Positions 25,727 to 34,093 of a stretch of 64,000 nt of DNA are shown piece by piece. Source of the DNA: Rathayibacter sp. VKM Ac-2856 (GTDB lineage Bacteria > Actinomycetota > Actinomycetes > Actinomycetales > Microbacteriaceae); the NCBI RefSeq assembly GCF_013205055.1, contig NZ_JABMLF010000004.1, forward strand, positions 124,001 through 188,000, read 5' to 3'. The position numbers and the translations under genes were made by a program. Numbering within the stretch: position 1 is the first letter of the stretch; every line of letters starts with the position of its first letter. The notes under the pieces were generated by a model. It was not told where the DNA came from. It worked only from the letters and a program-made list of their open reading frames with translations, and ran no database searches.

Positions 25727-27751
25727 ATGCCTCAGCACCCCGACCCGGCATCGTCGCCGGGTGTGATCGAGTCCTTCCGCGGACCGCTCGCCGCCGCGTT
25801 CTCGCCGAGCGGTCCGCTGTCGGCGCGCGGGGTCCTCGTCGCGCCGGAGCGGTCGCTGCCGGTGCCGACCGCGGCCGACCGCGACGCGTGGGCGGCGGCG
25901 GACGCGCCGACCCTCGCCGCCGTCGCCGCGCGCGCCGAAGCCGACCTGCTCGTGCCGTGGCCGCAGCCGCTCGCGAGCGAGGCCGTCCGGGTGCACCGCG
26001 ACGGGAACCGCGACCGCTGGGAGCAGAGCGCCTTCGAGCGGCAGCGGCGGCTGAGCCGCGCGGTGCTGCTCGCGGCGAGCGCCGCCGGCACCGGCGCGGA
26101 CGGCGACCTCTGGCTCGACCGCGTTGCCGACGGGGTGCAGCTTCTCTGCGAGCAGAGCTCCTGGTGCTGGCCCGCCCACGACGACGCGCTGCGCCGCCAC
26201 GGCTCGGTGCTCGCCGACGTCGCCGACCCCTTCCTCGATCTCGGGGCGGGCGAGGTCGCCGGCCAGCTCGCCTGGCTCGACCACGTCCTCGGCGAGCGCC
26301 TCGACGACCGCTACCCCGGGCTCCGCCGCCGCATCCGCCTCGAGACCCGCCGGCGCGTGCTCGACCCCTTCCTCGCCCGCGACGACTGGCACTGGCTCGG
26401 CCTCGACGGCGACGTGCACAACTGGAACCCGTGGATCACCGGCAACGTGCTCGTCGCCGCCCTCCGCCTGCTCGACGGCCCGGGCGAGGAGGACGAGCGC
26501 GCCGCCGTCGTCACCCGCGCCGTGGCCGCGCTCGACCGCTACGTCGCCGTGCTCCCGGACGACGGCGCGATCGACGAGGGCTACGCCTACTGGTGGAACG
26601 GCGCCTGCCGCGCCCTCGAGGCGCTCGACGTCCTCGCGCACGCGACCGGCGGCGCCTGGGACGCCTCGGCGGTGCCGGCGCTGCGGGCGACCGTCGCCTT
26701 CCCGCACCGCTCGCACCTCGGCGGCGACTGGTACGTCGCGCACGCCGACGGCCAGGCCCTGCAGTCGCGCGACCAGCCCTGGCACGCCGTGCACCGCGCG
26801 GGCCGCCGGGTGGGCGACGCCGCCGCGATGGCGCACGCCGCCGCGCAGCGCTCGCCGGGCGAGCCCGCCGCGTCCGAGAAGGAGGGACTCGGCCGGCTCC
26901 TGCACGGAGCGACCGACCCGCTCTGGGTCTCCGCCGTCCAGCCCGGGGCCGTCCAGCCCGGGGCCCCCGCGGCACTCCCGCCCCTCCCCCGCGACGTCTG
27001 GCTCGAGTCGGTGCAGGTGCTCCTGGCGCGCACGACCGAGGGCTCGGCCGAGGGTCTCACCCTCGTCGCCAAGGGCGGGCACAACGCCGAGCACCACAAC
27101 CACAACGACGTCGGGTCGTTCCAGGTCGCGAGCGACGGCGTGCCCGTCGTCGTCGACGCCGGCCGCCCCACCTACACCGCCGCCACCTTCGGCCCGGAGC
27201 GCTACAGCATCTGGACGATGCGGAGCGAGTGGCACAACCTGCCCGTCGTCCGCGGCCTCGGGCAGCCGCCCGGTCGCGAGGCGGCCGCCGCCGACGTGTC
27301 CGTCACGCTGGACGACGCGTCCGCCTCCTTCTCCGCCGAGCTCGCCGCCGCCTACCCCGGGACGGGGCTGCGCTCCTGGCGCCGGACCGTGTCCCTAGAC
27401 CGCCCCTCCCTCGATCGCCCGTCCGCAAGGGTCGTGCTCGAGGACCGCTGGGACCTCGCCCCGTGGGACGATCATGACGATGAGCCCGGCACCTCGATCC
27501 GCCTGCTCCTCGCGGGAGACGTCGTGACCGAGCGCGGAGCCGCCCGGGTCCGTCCGCTCGGGGCCGCCCGCCCGCTGCGGATCGCCTGGGATCCGGCCTG
27601 CGAGCACCGGATCGTCGTCCGTTCCCTGGAGGATCCGATGCTCACGAGCGTCTGGGGCGAGCGGCTCACGCTGCTCGAGATCGACGCCACGGCGCGCAGG
27701 GAGCTGCGGATCGCGATAGACCTGGACCCACCGATCGGAGACCAACGATGA
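25727..27751 (+). CDS. Heparinase II/III family polysaccharide lyase
   Basis: The product is about 674 residues with no signal peptide. An N-terminal (alpha/alpha) toroid domain (residues about 60-380, with DGDVHNWNPWITGNVL and DEGYAYWWNGA, which contain likely catalytic Asn/Tyr/His positions) precedes the beta-sandwich heparinase II/III-like domain marked by GGHNAEHHNHNDVGSF. Enzymes of this type cleave uronic-acid-containing chains by beta-elimination, giving the unsaturated ends that GH88 removes. In-frame TTG and ATG codons lie 18 and 12 bases upstream. I chose 25727 because the promoter places the transcript start there and no Shine-Dalgarno exists. The cytoplasmic location suggests it acts on imported oligosaccharides. 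Confidence 0.85.
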   Translation: MPQHPDPASSPGVIESFRGPLAAAFSPSGPLSARGVLVAPERSLPVPTAADRDAWAAADAPTLAAVAARAEADLLVPWPQPLASEAVRVHRDGNRDRWEQSAFERQRRLSRAVLLAASAAGTGADGDLWLDRVADGVQLLCEQSSWCWPAHDDALRRHGSVLADVADPFLDLGAGEVAGQLAWLDHVLGERLDDRYPGLRRRIRLETRRRVLDPFLARDDWHWLGLDGDVHNWNPWITGNVLVAALRLLDGPGEEDERAAVVTRAVAALDRYVAVLPDDGAIDEGYAYWWNGACRALEALDVLAHATGGAWDASAVPALRATVAFPHRSHLGGDWYVAHADGQALQSRDQPWHAVHRAGRRVGDAAAMAHAAAQRSPGEPAASEKEGLGRLLHGATDPLWVSAVQPGAVQPGAPAALPPLPRDVWLESVQVLLARTTEGSAEGLTLVAKGGHNAEHHNHNDVGSFQVASDGVPVVVDAGRPTYTAATFGPERYSIWTMRSEWHNLPVVRGLGQPPGREAAAADVSVTLDDASASFSAELAAAYPGTGLRSWRRTVSLDRPSLDRPSARVVLEDRWDLAPWDDHDDEPGTSIRLLLAGDVVTERGAARVRPLGAARPLRIAWDPACEHRIVVRSLEDPMLTSVWGERLTLLEIDATARRELRIAIDLDPPIGDQR

Positions 27752-28902
27752 GCGACCAGACCCAGTCCCCACCCCTCGCCGCCGAGCGGCGGGCGCACAT
27801 CCTCGCGGCCCTCGGCGTCGACGGCGCCGTCCGCATCTCCCAGCTGACCGAGGCGCTCGGCGTGGCGACCGTCACGCTGCGCCGCGACCTGGTGCAGATG
27901 GAGCGCGAGGGCCTGCTCAGCCGCGTCCACGGCGGTGCGGTCGTCCTCTCCGGCTCGGCCGGCGCCACGGCTGCCGCCGCCGAGCCCGAGAAGGTCGAGC
28001 TCGGCTCGATCGCCGTCCTGGTGCCCTCGCTCAACTACTACTGGCCGGGCGTCCTGCACGGGATGGAGGCGACCGGCCGCAGCCTCGGCTACGACGTCGT
28101 CCTGCGCGGCGCCTCCTACGAGCTGCAGGACGAGCGGCCCGTGCTCGAGCGGCTGCTGCGCTCCGGCGACGTGCGGGGGCTGATCGTCGCACCGAACACC
28201 GACACCGAGCACTCGGGCGATGTCCTGCGCTGGCTCGCCGACTGCGGCGTCCCGTCCGTCCTGGTCGAGCGCGACGCCGTCCTGGAGCCGGAGGGCACGC
28301 CCGCGGAGTCGGTCACCACCGACCACGCGCTCGGCGCCGTCCTCGCCGCGCGCCACCTCGCCGAGCTCGGGCACCGCAAGGTCGGGCTGATCCTCTCGCG
28401 CAACTCGCCGACCTCGCGGAAGATCACCGCGGGCTGGCTCTCGGCCTGCGAGGCGCTCGGCCTCACCCCCGCCGACCACTTCGAGGAGACGCTGCCCGAC
28501 CGCGCCAGCGCCGACTTCTCCGAGGTGGTGAACGCGGCCCTCGAGACGGCCCTCGAGACCGGGGTCACCGCGCTGCTCGTGCACTCCGACCCGGAGGCGA
28601 TGGCCTTCGTCGACCTCGCGCTCAACCGGGGCATCTCCGTGCCCGGCGACCTCTCGGTGATCGCCTACGACGACGAGGTCGCGCAGCTCTTCACGCCCGC
28701 GCTGACCGCCGTCAGCCCGCCGCGCGCCGGGGTCGGCGAGGCCGCGGTCCGGCTGCTCGTGCAGCGGATCGAGGACCCGGAGCGGCCCGTGCACCGGGTG
28801 CAGCTCAACCCGAGCCTGATCGTGCGCGCGTCGACGGCGGCGCCGGGGCGGCCCGAGACGGGGCGGTCCGATGCGGGGCGACCGGAGCGCGGCGAGCGGT
28901 GA
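27748..28902 (+). CDS. Hybrid regulator: DeoR-type HTH with LacI-type ligand domain
   Basis: The product is about 384 residues. Residues about 10-65 form a DeoR-type winged helix (RAHILAALGVDGAVRISQLT, VTLRRDLVQMEREGLLSRVHGG). Residues about 85-365 are a LacI/periplasmic-binding-like effector domain (IAVLVPSLNYYWPGVLHG; VTTDHALGAVLAARHLAELG; VIAYDDEVAQLFTPALTAV). DeoR proteins normally carry a sugar-phosphate isomerase-like domain instead, so this is a chimeric architecture, known but less common. It overlaps the lyase gene as ATGA and is followed by the acyltransferase gene as GTGA. It is the only regulator in the locus and most likely responds to a uronide intermediate and controls both operons. 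Confidence 0.88.
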   Translation: MSDQTQSPPLAAERRAHILAALGVDGAVRISQLTEALGVATVTLRRDLVQMEREGLLSRVHGGAVVLSGSAGATAAAAEPEKVELGSIAVLVPSLNYYWPGVLHGMEATGRSLGYDVVLRGASYELQDERPVLERLLRSGDVRGLIVAPNTDTEHSGDVLRWLADCGVPSVLVERDAVLEPEGTPAESVTTDHALGAVLAARHLAELGHRKVGLILSRNSPTSRKITAGWLSACEALGLTPADHFEETLPDRASADFSEVVNAALETALETGVTALLVHSDPEAMAFVDLALNRGISVPGDLSVIAYDDEVAQLFTPALTAVSPPRAGVGEAAVRLLVQRIEDPERPVHRVQLNPSLIVRASTAAPGRPETGRSDAGRPERGER

Positions 28903-30473
28903 TCGACCGCCACGAGCACTCGCCGTGGTCGTTCTGGGCCGAGGCCTCGCCCGAGCGGCGGGAGCACCAGCTCGGCCTGCAGCGCGCACTCGTCGCCGCG
29001 CATCCCGGCTGGAGCATCGGCGCGGACTGCTTCGTCTCCGAGTCCGCCGCGCTCGACCCCGAGCGCCTGGTGCTCGGCGACCGCTCCTACATCGCCGCCG
29101 GAGCGTACCTGACGGGTGACGTCGAGGTGGGCGCCGACTGCTCGCTCAACCCCTACACGGTCGTCCGCGGCGACGTCGTCCTCGGCTCGGCCGTCCGGAT
29201 CGGCGCGCACACCTCGATCCTCGGCTTCAACCACTCGATGGAGCCCGGCACGGAGGTCTTCCGCCAGCCGCTGACCTCGCGCGGCGTCCGCATCGGCGAC
29301 GACGTCTGGATCGGCTCGCACGTGGTCGTGCTCGACGGCGTGACGGTCGGCGACCACGCTGTGCTGGCTGCCGGCGCCGTCGTGACGAAGGACGTGCCTG
29401 CCGGAGCGATCGTCGGCGGCAACCCCGCGCGGCGGCTGCGCTGGCGCGTGCCGCCGGCCGACGCGGAGGTCTCGGGAGCCGCGCGCCTCGCGGACCGGGC
29501 GCGGGAGGAGATCGCGGGGATCCTCCGCGGGGCGCTGGTCGACGGAGCCGCTCTTGACGACGGACTCGCCTTCCGCGACCGGCCGAGCGCCGCGCCGAGC
29601 GACCGCGCGCTGGGCGACGCGGTCGAGCTCGCCGACCTGCTGCTCGGCACGCCGCCGCCCGGCGTCGATCCCGCGGCCGCCGTCGCCCGGCTCCGGGGAC
29701 TGCCGGTCCCGGGCGCCGATCTCTGGACCGATCCGGAGGCCGCGTACCGCGTGCTCAGCGCGGGCTACGCGCTCGACCTGCTCGGCTCGGGCTTCGCGCA
29801 GCCGCTGACCGCCGTCACCGAGGAGACCCCCGAGGGCCTCGTCGCGCGACTCGACGGCCTGCGCTGGCGGGACGACCCGTGGAACGCCGGCCACCACGTC
29901 GACGCGATCGGCACCGCGCTGCACTGGACCCGCCGCCGCGGCGACGCGATCCCGCCGGGCCTCGAGGAGGCGCTGGCCGGCTGGCTGCTCACCCGCGCCG
30001 ATCCCCGCAGCGGCATGTGGGGCGACGGCTCGGCCGAGCGCGGACTGCTCCTGCTCGTCAACGGCTCGTACCGGACGACCCGCGGCACCCTCGCGCAGCA
30101 GGGTCTCCCGCTCCCCTACCCCGAGGCGGTCCGCGACACCGTGCTCCGGCACGCCCGCGACGACCGCTGGTTCCGGCCCGAGCGCGTCGACGCCTGCGCC
30201 GCCCTCGACCTCGTCCACCCGCTCTGGCTCACCCGCGGCACCGGCTACCGCGACGCCGAGGTCGAGCCCCTGGCCCGGACCCTGCTCGCGCAGATCCTCG
30301 GCCAGTGGCGCCCGGGCCGCGGCTTCGCCTTCCGCCTGCACGACGCCGACGCCGGCCTGCAGGGCACCGAGATGTGGCTCGCCACCCTCTGGTACCTCGC
30401 CGACCTCCTCGGCGCCTCCGACACCCTCGGCTACCGCCCCCGCGGCGTCCACCGCCCGGAGCCGGCCCCCTGA
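28899..30473 (+). CDS. Hexapeptide-repeat acyltransferase fused to a toroid-like domain
   Basis: The product is about 524 residues. Residues about 40-190 form a left-handed beta-helix with hexapeptide repeats and the acetyltransferase signature (TSILGFNHSMEPGT, then IGDDVWIGSHVVVLDGVTVG and AAGAVVTKDVPAGAIVGGNPARRLRW), as in maltose O-acetyltransferase. Residues about 210-510 are helical and rich in Trp, Gly and Leu, with repeated helix pairs (DPWNAGHHVDAIGTALHW; DPRSGMWGDG) that look like an (alpha/alpha) toroid of unknown function. The GTG at 28899 overlaps the regulator stop. It could acetylate oligouronides or a cell-surface glycan while the toroid binds the sugar. The fusion and its function are inference. 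Confidence 0.75.
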   Translation: MIDRHEHSPWSFWAEASPERREHQLGLQRALVAAHPGWSIGADCFVSESAALDPERLVLGDRSYIAAGAYLTGDVEVGADCSLNPYTVVRGDVVLGSAVRIGAHTSILGFNHSMEPGTEVFRQPLTSRGVRIGDDVWIGSHVVVLDGVTVGDHAVLAAGAVVTKDVPAGAIVGGNPARRLRWRVPPADAEVSGAARLADRAREEIAGILRGALVDGAALDDGLAFRDRPSAAPSDRALGDAVELADLLLGTPPPGVDPAAAVARLRGLPVPGADLWTDPEAAYRVLSAGYALDLLGSGFAQPLTAVTEETPEGLVARLDGLRWRDDPWNAGHHVDAIGTALHWTRRRGDAIPPGLEEALAGWLLTRADPRSGMWGDGSAERGLLLLVNGSYRTTRGTLAQQGLPLPYPEAVRDTVLRHARDDRWFRPERVDACAALDLVHPLWLTRGTGYRDAEVEPLARTLLAQILGQWRPGRGFAFRLHDADAGLQGTEMWLATLWYLADLLGASDTLGYRPRGVHRPEPAP

Positions 30474-30509
30474 CAGCGGACGCCGCGCCCCCGCGCATCG
30501 GGCCCACTG

Positions 30510-30795
30510 CATGCTGATCGAGTAGCCCGCGCAGCGGGCGTATCGAGATCCACGTGTGCAGGCGGGTGGGTCGCGATACGCCGCCCCCGGCGGCTATTCG
30601 ACCAGCATGATGAGCGCGACTCCGCCGACCGACCGGACCCGGAACGGGGCCAGAGGCCGACATACCGCCCGATACTGGTCCACTCGCGAACCGCGCCGTA
30701 GCCGAGTGGACCCGGACCGGGCTCTGCGCACGCCTCGAAGCCCCTCGCACGTCCACTGGAGCAGCCCGCGGAGCGGGCGCATCGAGATCCGGCGC
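30510..30795. repeat. Composite intergenic repeat: palindromic unit, GTCCACTCG unit, half palindrome
   Basis: A full palindromic element (30510-30609) is followed directly by the second unit, which carries GTCCACTCG at 30678-30686 and CGAGTGGAC at 30703-30711, then by a left half of the palindrome (30761-30795). The order is the same as at 33.7-34.0 and 35.0-35.3 kb. It fills the 345-base gap between the acyltransferase and the SDR gene; no gene is seen. Confidence 0.75.
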
Positions 30796-30818
30796 CCCGT
30801 ACGACGTCGCCCCGCCGC

Positions 30819-31868
30819 TCACGGGATCAGCCGGCGATCGCGGAGGTCCTGGAAGAGGCGCAGGAACATCGCCTCGGTGTCGACGTACTCGTGGAAGCCC
30901 GCTCGCCGCGACTTCGAGGTGTCGGCGATGACGTCGTAGTCCCAGCCGAAGACGAAGTCGCCGAACCGCCAGGACGACACGTCCTCGTAGGGGGTGGGGA
31001 CGAGCCCGTGACGCTCGATCATCGCCTGCCACAGGGCGCCCTTGTCGGCCATGACCTCGGTCAGGCTCATCGGCAGCGGCGGAGCGACCTCGAGGTCGAA
31101 GAACGCGGCGATCCTCGGCCACATCGACGACCAGCGGAAGAGGTCGCCGTTGGTGATGTTGTACGCCTGATCGCGGCTCCCCGGATCGGTCGCCGCCCAG
31201 ACGGTGGCCTTCGCGAGGAGGTCCGCGTCGGTCATCTCGATCAGGCTCGTGTACGCGCCGGGCGCCCCGGGGAAGCGCAGCGGGATCCCGAGCTCGCGGC
31301 TCATCGAGGCGTACACCGCGATCACCATCGCGAGGTTCATCGGGTTGCCCAGGCCCACGCCGGCGACGACCGACGGGCGCAGCGCCGACCACGACCACGG
31401 GGCGCCCGCCGACCGGCGCTCGAGGAACCGCTGCTGGTCGACGTTGAACTCCGGCGGCATGTGCGGCGGGTCGTCCTCCCTCGCGGGCGTGGCGAACGGC
31501 CCGAGGTGCGCTCCGTACACCTTGTAGCCCTGCATCAGCGAGACGTGCTCGAGGTCCGGAGCGACGGGCTCGATCGCGTCGACGACGTGGGTGAGCATCG
31601 CGAGATTGGGCGCGACCAGCTCCGCCCAGGACGGCCGGTCCTGGTATGCGGCGTAGAAGACGTGCGTGACCGCAGCCTCCCCCGCGAGCGCCGCGGCCGT
31701 CGCCTCCCGGTCGAGCAGGTCGACCGCGATCTGCCGGACGCGGGCGGTGTCCGCGCCGCCCCGCCGCGAGACGCCGACGACGTCCCAGCCGGCGTCCTGC
31801 TCGAGATGCCGGATCAGGTTTCCCCCGATCACCCCTCGCGCTCCGATCACCAGTGCTGTCCTCGTCAT
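30819..31868 (-). CDS. SDR-family oxidoreductase of the PRISE (progesterone 5-beta-reductase-like) type
   Basis: The product is about 349 residues. The N-terminus has a nucleotide-binding glycine motif (VIGARGVIGGNLI). MQGYKVYGAHLGPF and FNVDQQRFLERR correspond to the Lys/Tyr regions that replace the classical YxxxK site in PRISE enzymes, and WSWSALRPSVVAGVG with MNLAMVIAVYA match that family as well. Members reduce enones; the bacterial substrates are unknown. The ATG at 31868 has GAGGAG five bases upstream. The gene is divergent from an ArsR-type regulator, so it is probably its target. Confidence 0.85.
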   Translation of the reverse strand: MTRTALVIGARGVIGGNLIRHLEQDAGWDVVGVSRRGGADTARVRQIAVDLLDREATAAALAGEAAVTHVFYAAYQDRPSWAELVAPNLAMLTHVVDAIEPVAPDLEHVSLMQGYKVYGAHLGPFATPAREDDPPHMPPEFNVDQQRFLERRSAGAPWSWSALRPSVVAGVGLGNPMNLAMVIAVYASMSRELGIPLRFPGAPGAYTSLIEMTDADLLAKATVWAATDPGSRDQAYNITNGDLFRWSSMWPRIAAFFDLEVAPPLPMSLTEVMADKGALWQAMIERHGLVPTPYEDVSSWRFGDFVFGWDYDVIADTSKSRRAGFHEYVDTEAMFLRLFQDLRDRRLIP

Positions 31869-31881
31869 GCCGGCTCCTCAC

Positions 31882-31942
31882 ATCGTGTTTTCACGATCCC
31901 CTGTCTAGCAGACATCGGGATATCGCGATGTGGCGATACAGT
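31882..31942. promoter_or_regulatory. Two inverted repeats and a -10 between the SDR and ArsR genes
   Basis: ATCGTG-TTTT-CACGAT (31882-31897) is a perfect palindrome 14 bases upstream of the SDR start codon, and ACATCG-N8-CGATGT (31912-31931) is a second one. TACAGT at 31937-31942 lies six bases before the regulator ATG and is its probable -10. The sites fit an autoregulating ArsR repressor controlling both genes. Confidence 0.5.
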
Positions 31943-31948
31943 AGGAGC

Positions 31949-32272
31949 ATGGCGGAGCTGAGCGACGAGGAACTGGTGACGGCGTTCAAGGCGCTCGGGC
32001 ACCCGACGCGCCTGGCGATATTGGGCTGGCTGAAGGAGCCGGGCTCCTTCCCCCCGCAGGATCGACCGGCCGAGGAGGTCGGCGTGTGCCTCAAGCACAT
32101 CCAGGCCCGCGCCGAGGTGTCGCAGTCCACGGCGTCGCAGTTCATGGCGACCCTGCAGCGCGCCGGCCTGGTCACCTGCACCCGGATCGGCCCGTGGTCG
32201 CACTATCGGCGCAACGAGGAGACCCTCGCCGCCCTCGGCCTGGCGGTGCTCGACGGCGTTCGGACGTCCTGA
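31949..32272 (+). CDS. ArsR-family winged-helix regulator
   Basis: The product is about 107 residues, typical of ArsR/SmtB proteins. KALGHPTRLAILGWL and EVSQSTASQFMATLQRAGLV are the signature helix-turn-helix segments. There is a Cys in GVCLKHIQ but no CxC-type metal site, so a non-metal signal or a redox signal is likely. AGGAG lies only one base from the ATG, too close to work, while TACAGT lies six bases upstream, so translation is probably leaderless. It is divergent from the PRISE-type SDR gene and likely represses it and itself. Confidence 0.88.
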   Translation: MAELSDEELVTAFKALGHPTRLAILGWLKEPGSFPPQDRPAEEVGVCLKHIQARAEVSQSTASQFMATLQRAGLVTCTRIGPWSHYRRNEETLAALGLAVLDGVRTS

Positions 32273-32314
32273 CGGCGCTCAGGCTCTCTGACGGCGCTCG
32301 GCCCCTGCCGGCGT

Positions 32315-33136
32315 TCAGGCCCCCTGAGCACGCTCCGGTCGCGACGCCAGCGCGGCGGCCGCCGCCACACCGACCGTGTCGATCGGCTCCCGGCCGAGGA
32401 GCGCGGCGAGATCGCCGCCCGGATCCCCGAGGAAGCCGTGGCGGACCGCCGTGTGGATCGACATCAGCATCGCGGGCTGGAACGGCTTCAGCCCCGCGGA
32501 CTCGTACGACGCCCGGCGCTCCGCCAGGCCGAGGTCGTCGAGCGCGACGCCCAGCCACTCCGCCACGTCGGTCGCCGTGATCGCGGGCCCGACCAGGTCG
32601 TAGCTGCGGCCTTCGTGCCGGCGCGGAGCCGCGGCCACCGTCGCGGCGACGTCGGCCAGGTCCTCGCGGGCGACGGCGGCCAGCGCCCCCGGGCCGAACG
32701 CCGAGACGAGCCGCGGCCCGGACCACGTGAGGAGCGAGCCGAAGAGGTCGGCGTAGAGGCCGTTGCGGAGGACGGTCCAGCGGAGGGATCCGCGGGCGAG
32801 GCGGCGCTCGGTCCAGCGGTGCGCGAGGGCGAAGGCGAGGTGATCGCCGGCCGTCGTGACGCTCGTGTAGACGACGTGCCCGACCCCGTCCCGCTCCGCC
32901 GCGGCGAGCGCCGTCCCGTGCCGGGCGATGACGACGTCGTCCTCCGCCTCGCCGGCCGAGACGAGGACGAGGGTGTCGACGCCCGCGAAGGAGACCGTCG
33001 ACGGATCGTCGAGGTCGATCCTCCGCAGGCCCGGCCGCTCCTGCCTGCTGCTGCCGATCGCGGGGACGCCGCGGAGGAGGAGGGTGTCGAGGATCGCGGA
33101 GCCGAGCTGGCCGGTCGCGCCGGTGACGAGGATCAC
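32315..33136 (-). CDS. NmrA/QorB-like NAD(P)-binding oxidoreductase
   Basis: The product is about 273 residues. The N-terminus MILVTGATGQLGSAILDTLL is a classical Rossmann dinucleotide motif, and the overall layout (VVYTSVTTAGDH, WTVLRNGLYADLFG, DLADVAATVAA) matches NmrA-type quinone oxidoreductase 2. Substrate unknown; a quinone or reactive-electrophile reductase is likely. The start is a GTG at 33136 with GAAAGG seven bases upstream. It is divergent from an HxlR regulator with about 110 bases between, which normally marks a redox-responsive pair. Confidence 0.88.
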   Translation of the reverse strand: MILVTGATGQLGSAILDTLLLRGVPAIGSSRQERPGLRRIDLDDPSTVSFAGVDTLVLVSAGEAEDDVVIARHGTALAAAERDGVGHVVYTSVTTAGDHLAFALAHRWTERRLARGSLRWTVLRNGLYADLFGSLLTWSGPRLVSAFGPGALAAVAREDLADVAATVAAAPRRHEGRSYDLVGPAITATDVAEWLGVALDDLGLAERRASYESAGLKPFQPAMLMSIHTAVRHGFLGDPGGDLAALLGREPIDTVGVAAAAALASRPERAQGA

Positions 33137-33245
33137 GGTCTCACCTTTCGTGGTTCTGCAGGACGGGTTCTGCGGGACGGGTTCTGCGGGATGACTACGC
33201 TCTGATCGTGCTGCGCCCCGTCAGCCCCGACAAGGAGGCACTCTC

Positions 33246-33659
33246 GTGTCACTCACGCACACCGGAGTAACCGCCGACCTCGAGCCCTGCGGCCGGGAGG
33301 ACCATCCCGACTGCGGGATCCGCGACGTCCTGACGCGGGTCGGCGACACCTGGTCGGTGCTCGTGATCGTCGAGCTCGCGAGCGGCGAGCGGCGCTTCCG
33401 CGAGCTGCAGCGCGCGATCGACGGCGTCTCGCAGCGGATGCTGACGCTGACCCTGCGCCGTCTCGAGCGCGACGGCCTGGTCGCGCGGACCGTCTTCCCG
33501 ACGGTGCCGGCGCAGGTCTCCTACGCCCTCACCGCCTCGGGCAGCAGCCTCACCCACCTGGTGAAGGCCCTCGCCGACTGGTCGCTGGAACAGCGGCCGG
33601 CGATCGCCGCGGCCCGCGACCGCTACGACGAGCAGCACCCGGGGCACGCCATCCGCTGA
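33246..33659 (+). CDS. HxlR-family transcriptional regulator
   Basis: The product is about 137 residues. The HxlR winged helix is clear: CGIRDVLTRVGDTWSVLVIV, RFRELQRAIDGVSQRMLTLT and LRRLERDGLVARTVFPTVP. Cys residues at the N-terminus (PCGRED, DCGIRD) are in positions that serve as redox or electrophile sensors in related proteins. The start is a GTG at 33246 with the strong site AAGGAGG seven bases upstream. It likely controls the divergent NmrA-type reductase gene. Confidence 0.9.
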   Translation: MSLTHTGVTADLEPCGREDHPDCGIRDVLTRVGDTWSVLVIVELASGERRFRELQRAIDGVSQRMLTLTLRRLERDGLVARTVFPTVPAQVSYALTASGSSLTHLVKALADWSLEQRPAIAAARDRYDEQHPGHAIR

Positions 33660-33668
33660 CGCCCGGCC

Positions 33669-34015
33669 GCCGATCGAGCAGCCCCCGCAGCGGGCCCCTG
33701 CATGCTGATCGAGCAGCCCGCGCAGCGGGCCCCCTGCATGCTGATCGAGTAGCCCGCGCAGCGGGCGTATCGAGATCCACGTGTCCGGCAGGGCGGGTCT
33801 CGATACGCCGCCTGCGGCGGCTACTCGACCAGCATGAAGCGCGTGCCCGCCCGACGAGCGGACCCGGAACGGGACCAGGCGCCGGCGCGCAGCCCGATAC
33901 CGGTCCACTCGCGCAGCCCGGCGCGGCCGAGTGGACGCGCACCGGGCTCTGCGCGCGGCCGGGACCCCATCACGCGTCCGATGGAGCAGCCCGCGCAGCG
34001 GGCCTCTGCATGCTG
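33669..34015. repeat. Composite intergenic repeat cluster
   Basis: Two tandem left-half palindromes (33669-33736, each GATCGAGCAGCCC-type) lead into a full palindromic element (33737-33836), then the GTCCACTCG unit (33838-33980; arms at 33903-33911 and 33928-33936), then another left half (33981-34015). The GTCCACTCG unit here and the one near 35.1 kb look about nine-tenths identical over 150 bases. The cluster fills the gap between the HxlR gene and the putative toxin gene. Confidence 0.8.
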
Positions 34016-34093
34016 CTCCGCTGCCTCCCGCAGGTGCGGCTTCGGCGCGCCACCGGTCTGCGGTCCCTCCCGGCGCTTCACTACGGTGACCGC

